A stretch of 34,883 nt of DNA. Source: Candidatus Bathyarchaeota archaeon (GTDB taxonomy: Archaea; Thermoproteota; Bathyarchaeia; 40CM-2-53-6). The notes under the pieces were generated by a model, which was given only the letters and a program-made list of their open reading frames with translations, was not told the origin of the DNA and searched no databases. The translations under genes were made by a program, and so were the position numbers. Below are positions 28,629 through 34,883 of the stretch, piece after piece (the first letter of the stretch is position 1; the number at the start of each line of letters is the position of its first letter). The DNA lies in assembly GCA_005882895.1 (NCBI GenBank), contig VBBD01000022.1, forward strand, positions 1-34,883, in the 5' to 3' direction.

Positions 28629-30956
28629 TCATGCGGGCCGGTATGCGGGTGAAGGCCCCTTTCGTCGTTTGAGGATTAGTAGCAGAGAAAGCACAATCAC
28701 AACAGCTATGAGCCCTCCGATTATCGCCGTGGTGAGATTGCTGGTGGGTGCTGTGGAGGAGAGAGAATACACGCCACCAGTCTTGTTACTGCTCCAAGCA
28801 TTGCCTTTCGAGATCGTCGCAGTCACAACATCGGTTGCGGGGTTTGACGATGTAGTGTCCCAAGAGAACGGGTAGGACTTTTGTTGGCCTGCCGGGAGCG
28901 TCTCGCTCATCTGAGCGATGGTAGTAGTTCCCCATTTCACCGTTATGTTGAAACTTGCGTCAACGCTTCCAGTGTTCGACACAGTTACGGTTCCTGTGAC
29001 AGAGTGGCCTGTAGTCGCGGTACCGCGAGGGGAAAGAGTGATGTCACTGATCGTTGGCACTGCAGATACGGTGATCGTAGCGACGAAATTCTGGGACGTT
29101 GCACCGCTGGTCGCAGTTACCGTGATCGTGTATGTTCCAGGGGACGTCGAGGTAGTCGAACCGATTCTCAGGACAGCACTGCCAACTGAGCCGGAGATCA
29201 GTTTGACAATGACGACGGTCGCAGTAGAACTGGAATTGCTCAAGAATACTGAAGGACTATTAGCACCGGCGGGAGAAATGGATGCAACAAGGGCCAGGCT
29301 CCCCGTCAAGCCAAGGCTGGTCAACGTAATGGTGGATGTGGCGGAACCGCCCGCGATGAAGGAGCTAGGAACGACAGGAGTGCTTGTCAATGTGAAGCTA
29401 CTAATCATACTGACCGACACTAGCAGCGAATGTTGCAGCGAACCGTTGGTACCCGTGAGAACCACAAGATAGACGCCCGCAGGGGTGGAGGTTGTCGTTG
29501 CAACATTTAACGTGGCACTGGTCGCTCCGCCTGCCACAACTCTGACAATAAGACTGGTACCACTGAAGGTCGAGTTGCTCAAAGATATCAGAGGACCATT
29601 AGCTACAACCGGCGATACAGAGGCGGTAACGGTTACGTTGCCGGCGAAACCGAAAACGCTACCAACTGTGACTGAGGAGACGCCTGAAGATCCAGCCGCG
29701 AAAGACAGAGAGGGATTACTCGCCGTGATACTGAAGTCGACCGTATTCACACTCACGAGGAGAAAGTGTTGCAGAGGACCACTAATCGCTGTAACGTTGA
29801 CGGTGTAGGCTTGAAGAGGCGTAGAGGCTGTCGTCGTAACACTCAGAGTGGCAGTACCCGCGTTCCCTCCGCCCACTAGTGTGATTATGACGCTGGTTCC
29901 TGTGAAAGAAGAGTTAGTCAATGCTGCAACGGGACCACTAGCCACTAGGGGTGAAACTGCGAGCCTCAATGTAACATTGCCCTCGAAACCATTCAGACTA
30001 GTCAGACCAATCGATGACGTTCCAAAAGAACCCGGGACGAAAGACAGCGATGTGGTACTAGCCGTGATGCTGAAGTCTACCACGTTCACGGGCACCAAGA
30101 AAAAGCGTTGAAGGATACCGCTTGCCTCAGTAACGTTGATGGTAAAGGTTTCGAGAGGTGTAGCGGTTGTCGTTGTAACATTCAAGCTAACCTTACTCGT
30201 CCCACCTGCGGAGAGAAGGACGCTAACCTTCGGACCGGTGAAAGGAGTAGAGTTAGTCAACAGTGCCAAAGGTCCATTGGAGAGAATGGGAGAGACGACT
30301 GCGGTAACGTTCACTTTGCCCGCGAAACCATTGATACTATTGACCGTAATTGTCGAATTCCCAAAGGAGCCCACTGGGATGTTCAAGAATGCGGGCTTGG
30401 AAATTATTGGTGCGATCCCATAGACACCTTCGGCTGTTGTGTGAGAAACGGTGCTACCGCTGTTTGCCAAGATATCCAAACCCGGAGGAATCGTAAGATA
30501 GCTAAACCCGCTACCTGCCACTTGGTACGTTATTGTGAAGAGAAGACCACTTCCACCGACGGCTATGCCAGTGCCTGATGCCGCAGATGAATGCGCTACC
30601 CCCGCACCGTCGGTAATGCTACAGCCTGTTCCCGAGCCGTTGATGCAGTTTGCGACTTGAAAGACGGATCCGAGGATGTCCCCGGCTACGCTGATGCTAA
30701 CAGGATTCAGAACACTCGGATCTGTTTCAACGCTGACGTCCCACGCGTTAAAAGGATCCATGCCGGTGACGTTGACCTGGTACGTGATCATGGTTCCCAT
30801 TGCAAAGGGCCCCTGGCTAGCAGGAGAAAAGAATAGGGTGCCTGCAGCATGCGCAAGAGGAGTTGACGAAGGCGCGAGGAATAAGGCCGGAACGAGCAGA
30901 CATGCCAGCGACACGGCTCGTATCGTTGAAAGTTGGAGGTTACGCATGCTTGACAA
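28629..30956 (-). CDS. Secreted cohesin-like/Ig-repeat surface protein with C-terminal anchor
   Basis: The 775-residue protein has a signal peptide (about residues 12-38, ending PLAHA) and a cohesin-like domain (about 39-185; TYQVNVTGMDPFNAWDVSVETD, LLFTITYQVAGSGFSYL). Four to five related ~90-110-residue beta modules follow, each opening FSITAS...SL.F..GS.G.S.. and ending STP...Y.VNVT...G.LQH. A CARDB-like domain (TVTVSNTGSVDASFNITVKW) comes next, then a membrane helix (IIGGLIAVVIVLSLLLILKRRK). Many Asn-X-Ser/Thr sites suggest glycosylation. It is a cell-surface protein, possibly for adhesion or as an S-layer-associated stalk. Plus-strand ORFs across it are antisense shadows of its biased codons. 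Confidence 0.85.
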   Translation of the reverse strand: MSSMRNLQLSTIRAVSLACLLVPALFLAPSSTPLAHAAGTLFFSPASQGPFAMGTMITYQVNVTGMDPFNAWDVSVETDPSVLNPVSISVAGDILGSVFQVANCINGSGTGCSITDGAGVAHSSAASGTGIAVGGSGLLFTITYQVAGSGFSYLTIPPGLDILANSGSTVSHTTAEGVYGIAPIISKPAFLNIPVGSFGNSTITVNSINGFAGKVNVTAVVSPILSNGPLALLTNSTPFTGPKVSVLLSAGGTSKVSLNVTTTTATPLETFTINVTEASGILQRFFLVPVNVVDFSITASTTSLSFVPGSFGTSSIGLTSLNGFEGNVTLRLAVSPLVASGPVAALTNSSFTGTSVIITLVGGGNAGTATLSVTTTASTPLQAYTVNVTAISGPLQHFLLVSVNTVDFSITASNPSLSFAAGSSGVSSVTVGSVFGFAGNVTVTASVSPVVANGPLISLSNSTFSGTSLIVRVVAGGATSATLNVATTTSTPAGVYLVVLTGTNGSLQHSLLVSVSMISSFTLTSTPVVPSSFIAGGSATSTITLTSLGLTGSLALVASISPAGANSPSVFLSNSSSTATVVIVKLISGSVGSAVLRIGSTTSTSPGTYTITVTATSGATSQNFVATITVSAVPTISDITLSPRGTATTGHSVTGTVTVSNTGSVDASFNITVKWGTTTIAQMSETLPAGQQKSYPFSWDTTSSNPATDVVTATISKGNAWSSNKTGGVYSLSSTAPTSNLTTAIIGGLIAVVIVLSLLLILKRRKGPSPAYRPA

Positions 30957-31279
30957 CTTGGGACGCTAGCAATTCGAAGGACGAGGCAGAGTTTCGCTCT
31001 AAAAAGGCTTATCGAGAACTTGGCACTCCGATGCTTTCGGATGCTGTTTGGCAGACCCGTTTATCCCAGAGATCTTGAGAGTCTCGCCTAGCCGCAAGAT
31101 CTGAAAGGTCTTCGAACTAGCTTCGTTTATCCAAACGCTCGTGACAGTTTATCATTCCTCAGATTCTAGAATTAGAACAAGTCGACCGGACGGGAAGTCA
31201 GGGGCGGGGAAATGATAGTAGTATGACTTGAACGAGGGGAGAAACAGGAAAGGCGCGGCTTCGGTGCTGAAAAGATGGG
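30957..31279. other. Intergenic region, no gene seen
   Basis: This 323-nt gap between two minus-strand surface-protein genes holds a T-rich, TATA-like stretch (TTTTTAGA on the minus strand, 30999-31006) about 45 nt before the downstream gene's ATG. Nothing else is supported. Confidence 0.35.
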
Positions 31280-34200
31280 TCAAACGGTGACGGAGAAGGA
31301 CGAGAATTCCAAATGATGATGCCTTACGGTGACCACCTGACTTATGATCGTCCCATCTGGCAACGAGGATTCAACCGTGAACGTCGATTTGCCTGAAATG
31401 TGAGGATGAAACCCAACGAAACCATCGGCGTCCGTGAACGCCATCGCCACCAGGTTTCCGCCCGAATCAAAGAGCGAGACGGATATGTTCGCCACCGGAC
31501 TTCCCATCTGGTCAGTGATAATGCCCGCGACCACCCGGTCCTGTTTGAACACGTTGTCGCTCACGATAGTCTGGGTGTCCGTAAGAGAGCTGGCGCTGAC
31601 GGAGAAGGAGTATGTGGCGTCATCGGGGATTACCACCTGACCCGTACCCGGATTTGTAGCGTTGTCGTCACTCTTTCCGAACGACGAGCCCTTCAGACCA
31701 TAGTTCAGATGCACCGTCAGGTAAACCATTCCAGATGATGGAACACTGCCTGAGACCGTTATCGTCACTGTTGACCCGAGAGCTTGCGCGCTGTAGTCCG
31801 TAAGAGCAATCGCGGCTGGAGTTATTGCAAAGCTATTGCTGACATTATTGATCGGCACAAAGCAGCCCGACTGAAGACCAAAGTTCGAGAAGACCTGGAC
31901 AGGGTTTGTGCCCTGTGTCACGAATGGATACGGGACAGACATGGACAACGTGACGGGCGTGCCTGCAGTCCCGTTGAAGAAAACATTGTAGGCAAACTGG
32001 CCTGGATTACTCGCTGCCAGCGTAAACCCGGAAGCCAACTTGCTCTTGGCGTTGCTTTGCACGAAAATCAAGTGGAACTGGTCGCCGAAGCCGCACAGGC
32101 TACCATCAGTCACTACACTACTCAGCTGCCCGATACTTACGATAGCGAATGTGAACGTGGCCGTGGTCGACTGGGACGCGGTGCCAGGCGAACCAGTACC
32201 GGTAATGGTTACAGTGAAAGCGTTCGCAGTAGTCGAAGTGCACGACAGACTGGAGGTGCCAGTACCGTTAGCAGCGAGCGATACGGGTGTTACGGTGAAC
32301 GGGTTGCAGGTCAAACCAGCAGGAAGAGGAGTATCAGAGAGAGCAACAGAGCCAACAAAGTTGAACGTACTAGTCAGAGTAATCGTCGAAGACATTGATG
32401 TGCCGGTAGCTCCACTAGGAGACGTAGCACTGATCGTGAAATCGCCTACGTGGGATACGAAGCTAGCTGTGTGAGTGCGACCGCCACCGGTTGCCGTGAT
32501 TGACACAGTGTAGGTTCCTGGGGTTGAGGAGGAAGGAGTGCAAGTACCAGTAACAGCTCCAGAAGTCACGGTCAGACTCGTAGCGCAGTTGGCGGTAAGA
32601 CCGGTGGAAGGTGAAACGACAGTGGTGAGAGTAACAGCACCAGTGAAGCTTCCAATCGGAGTGATAGTGATCGTTGAGCTGCCTGTTGTGCCAGTGTTGA
32701 AGTCAGCAGGCGAAGTTGCACTGATTGTGAAGTCCACTAATCCTGTGAATGTGAACGTGGCCGTAGTCGAGTGAGACGCGGTACCAGGCGAGCCAACCCC
32801 GTTGATGCCCACGATGAAAGCGTTAGCGGTAGTCGAAGTACAGCTGATGCTGGCCATGCCCGTACCGTTCGCTGAGAGCGGAACGGTGGCCGTTGGGCTA
32901 AAGGGCTGGCAGGTCAGACCAGAAGGAACAGTATCACCGAGAGCAACAGAGCCCACAAAGTTGAACGTGCTGGTAAGAGTAATCGAGGAAGAGATCGATG
33001 TGCTCGTCGCACCGCTTGGAGACGTAGCACTGATAGAAAAGTCACCGACATGAACGGTTGCAACAGCAAAGTGAGACGCGGTGCCAGGCGAGCCGATACC
33101 AGTGATAGTCGCGCCATAGGTTCCGGCAGCTGTCGAAGCTAGAGAACAGGAAGCGGCGACAGTAGCATTCGCAGTAATGCTAACAGGCGCAGGACACGTG
33201 ACCGTCAAACCGGTAGCTGGAATATTCACCGCGGCCAGACTGACAGTGCCAGCGAAGTTGAAGGTACTAGCGAGAGAGACGGAGATAGCAGAACCAGTAG
33301 CACCGGAATTGAAGTTCACAGGGCCACCAACGGAAATTGAAAAGTCACCAACATGTGAGGCGAAGCTGTTAGTGTGAGTGTGACCGCCGCCACTAGCAGA
33401 GATAGAGATACCGTAGGTTCCAGGCGCAGAAGAGGACGGACTGCAGGTACCAGTCACCACGCCGGTTGTCACGGTCAGACTCGTAGGACAATTAGCCGTG
33501 AGACCGGTAGATGGCGAGATAACAGTCGTCAGAGTCACGGTACCCATGAAACCGTTGAGCGGAGTTATGGTAATCGTCGAACTGCCAGTCGCACCAGTGT
33601 TGAAATCAGCTGGGGAAGAAACGCCGATAGTGTAGTCTACAACTCCAGTAAATGTGAACGTGGCCGTGGTCGAGTGAGACGCAGTACCAGGAGAACCCAC
33701 ACCGCTGATGTTCACATTGAAAGCGTTCACGGTCGTCGAAGTGCACGAGAGATTAGCGGTTCCCGTACCATTTGTTGCTAGAGAGACTGCGGCGGAGGGA
33801 CTAAACGACTGGCATGTAAGACCCGCAGGAACAGTATCACCGAGAGCAACCGTACCAACAAAGTTGAACGTACTCGTCAGGGTAATCGTCGAAGAGATCG
33901 ACGAGCCCACAGCACCGCTTGGAGACGTAGCACTAATCGTGAAGTCACCAACATGGACTGTTGACGCAGCAGAGTGAGAAGCTGTACCAGGCGAACCCGC
34001 ACCAGTAATAGTTACACCGTACGTTCCGGCAGTCGTAGAGGCCAAAGTACACGAGGCAGCAACAGTAGCATTCGCAGTAGTACTGACAGGAGCAGGACAT
34101 GTGACTGTCAAGCCAGTAGCCGGACTTGTAACCGCAGTCAGACTGATCGTGCCAGCGAAGTTGAACGTACTGGTCAGAGAGACAGAGATAGCAGAACCAG

Positions 34201-34883
34201 TGGCACCGGAATTGAAGTTGACAGGGCTACCGGCAGAGATGGAAAAGTCCCCGACGTGAGAGATGAAAGTTGCACTGTGAGTGTGACCACCACCCGTGCC
34301 GGTGATAGTGACCAGATAGGTTCCAGGAGTCGAAGAGGAAGGAGCACATGTCCCGGTAACGGCGCCTGAGACGACCGTGAGACTTGTCGGACAATTAGCC
34401 GCAAGACCAGTCGAAGGCGAGACAACCGTGGCAAGGTTGACTGCACCAGTGAAACCTCCCGAGGGAGTGATGGTAATCGTCGAACTGCCGGTCGCACCCG
34501 TATTGAAATCAGCAGGCGACGAAGCCGTAATCGCAAAGTCGGTGCCAACAGTGAAGGTGAACACGGCAGGGGCCGAGTGCGACGCGGTGCCAGGCGAACC
34601 AGCACCGGCGATAGTTACGGGGAACATGCCCGCTGAGGTTGAATTGCAGGACAACGATGACGTACCAGTACCGTTTGAGGTAAGCGACACAGGAGTCACG
34701 GTGAACGCGCTACAGGTCAAACCAGAAGGAAGAGGAGTATCAGAGAGAGCAACAGAACCAACAAAGTTGAACGTACTAGTCAGAGTAATCGTCGAGCTGA
34801 TCGACGAACCCGCAGCACCACTAGGAGACGTAGCACTAATCGTGAAATCACCAACATGGACTGTTGAAGCGGCAGAGTGAGAA
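31280..34883 (-). CDS. Giant secreted repeat protein (5' end beyond window)
   Basis: The frame is open to the right edge; the track's start at 34720 is an internal TTG codon, because the repeat continues upstream without a break (VHVGDFTISATSPSGAAGSS...). About 1200 residues are visible. They form an array of ~95-105-residue Ig-like modules of three kinds: A (DFNTGATGSSTITITP), B (NFNSGATGSAISVSL) and C (ISSTITLTSTFNFVG). From the visible N-terminal side the order is C-A-B-C-A-B-C-A-C. Regular Cys pairs (NCPTSLT/GTCAPSS, TVTCPAP/ASCTLAS) probably form a disulphide in each module. The C-terminal ~280 residues are non-repetitive and include a carboxypeptidase-regulatory-like domain (VVAGIITDQMGSPVANISVSLFDSGG). 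No C-terminal membrane helix is present, so it is secreted or held by another partner. Confidence 0.85.
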   Translation of the reverse strand, partial: SHSAASTVHVGDFTISATSPSGAAGSSISSTITLTSTFNFVGSVALSDTPLPSGLTCSAFTVTPVSLTSNGTGTSSLSCNSTSAGMFPVTIAGAGSPGTASHSAPAVFTFTVGTDFAITASSPADFNTGATGSSTITITPSGGFTGAVNLATVVSPSTGLAANCPTSLTVVSGAVTGTCAPSSSTPGTYLVTITGTGGGHTHSATFISHVGDFSISAGSPVNFNSGATGSAISVSLTSTFNFAGTISLTAVTSPATGLTVTCPAPVSTTANATVAASCTLASTTAGTYGVTITGAGSPGTASHSAASTVHVGDFTISATSPSGAVGSSISSTITLTSTFNFVGTVALGDTVPAGLTCQSFSPSAAVSLATNGTGTANLSCTSTTVNAFNVNISGVGSPGTASHSTTATFTFTGVVDYTIGVSSPADFNTGATGSSTITITPLNGFMGTVTLTTVISPSTGLTANCPTSLTVTTGVVTGTCSPSSSAPGTYGISISASGGGHTHTNSFASHVGDFSISVGGPVNFNSGATGSAISVSLASTFNFAGTVSLAAVNIPATGLTVTCPAPVSITANATVAASCSLASTAAGTYGATITGIGSPGTASHFAVATVHVGDFSISATSPSGATSTSISSSITLTSTFNFVGSVALGDTVPSGLTCQPFSPTATVPLSANGTGMASISCTSTTANAFIVGINGVGSPGTASHSTTATFTFTGLVDFTISATSPADFNTGTTGSSTITITPIGSFTGAVTLTTVVSPSTGLTANCATSLTVTSGAVTGTCTPSSSTPGTYTVSITATGGGRTHTASFVSHVGDFTISATSPSGATGTSMSSTITLTSTFNFVGSVALSDTPLPAGLTCNPFTVTPVSLAANGTGTSSLSCTSTTANAFTVTITGTGSPGTASQSTTATFTFAIVSIGQLSSVVTDGSLCGFGDQFHLIFVQSNAKSKLASGFTLAASNPGQFAYNVFFNGTAGTPVTLSMSVPYPFVTQGTNPVQVFSNFGLQSGCFVPINNVSNSFAITPAAIALTDYSAQALGSTVTITVSGSVPSSGMVYLTVHLNYGLKGSSFGKSDDNATNPGTGQVVIPDDATYSFSVSASSLTDTQTIVSDNVFKQDRVVAGIITDQMGSPVANISVSLFDSGGNLVAMAFTDADGFVGFHPHISGKSTFTVESSLPDGTIISQVVTVRHHHLEFSSFSVTV
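32130..34883 (-). repeat. Tandem DNA repeats encoding A/B/C Ig-like modules
   Basis: Segments such as GTTGAACGTACTAGTCAGAGTAATCG and GTGAGACGCGGTGCCAGGCGA recur roughly every 300 nt, with a higher-order A-B-C period near 900 nt. Near-identity between distant copies indicates recent duplication or gene conversion. Such arrays are prone to length change and to assembly collapse. Confidence 0.8.

Noticed and set aside
28881-34880. Many plus-strand ORFs (up to 204 aa) opposite the two large surface-protein genes
   Set aside because: They are antisense shadows created by Thr/Ser/Val-rich repeated codons; they repeat with the same period as the minus-strand modules.
31280-34883. The regular repeats as a CRISPR array
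   Set aside because: Repeat units are ~300 nt, diverged and within one open reading frame; no short direct repeats with unique spacers and no cas genes are present.

Overview
The window looks archaeal, most likely from the TACK/Thermoproteota side (Bathyarchaeia- or Nitrososphaeria-like). The evidence is a DUF1512 gene, a solitary 5S rRNA gene, a PAN-like AAA ATPase, TrmB and COG2522-type regulators, thiolase+DUF35 pairing, TATA boxes about 25-35 nt upstream of start codons (near-leaderless genes), very frequent TTG starts, and three tRNA genes broken by small introns whose ends fit bulge-helix-bulge (BHB) rules. Lineage placement is inference; no database was searched.

Layout. 1-3504: a DUF1512 gene cut by the left edge, a 5S rRNA gene whose 5' end overlaps the end of a secreted PQQ-propeller gene, a small gene without an ordinary start codon, and a tRNA-Trp gene with three proposed introns. 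3594-4471: a small zinc-ribbon protein and an RpiB-type sugar-phosphate isomerase. 4559-10631 (+): a coherent CoA-ester cluster of hotdog thioesterase, 3-hydroxyacyl-CoA dehydrogenase, enoyl-CoA hydratase, PaaG-like isomerase, ferritin-like di-iron oxidase, EthD-like protein, thiolase and DUF35 partner. Together these could oxygenate, isomerise and beta-oxidise a CoA-activated, perhaps aromatic or cyclic, substrate. 10723-19382: two inverted copies of a ~210-bp non-coding element bracket nadE, a PAN-like ATPase without the proteasome-docking tail, a KaiC/RAD55-like ATPase, a surface protein, a BlaI-type repressor with a membrane metalloprotease, and an aldehyde dehydrogenase.

19610-28249: a two-subunit 2-oxoacid:ferredoxin oxidoreductase, an aquaporin, a DUF59 Fe-S maturation protein, a COG2522-like regulator, a possibly frameshifted small basic gene, a helical hypothetical, acylphosphatase, a DUF1858-like protein, an Mrp/NBP35 Fe-S carrier ATPase and a TrmB-family regulator. 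28307-28593: tRNA-Glu and tRNA-Leu, 4 nt apart, both with introns at non-canonical positions. 28629-34883 (-): two large secreted Ig-like repeat proteins, the second running off the right edge.

Main points for follow-up: the multi-intron tRNAs (including a T-loop intron), the paired inverted element with a 55-bp identical core, the di-iron/PaaG/EthD CoA cluster, the PAN-like ATPase without an HbYX tail, several genes that seem to lack ATG/GTG/TTG starts, and the CDS/5S overlap.
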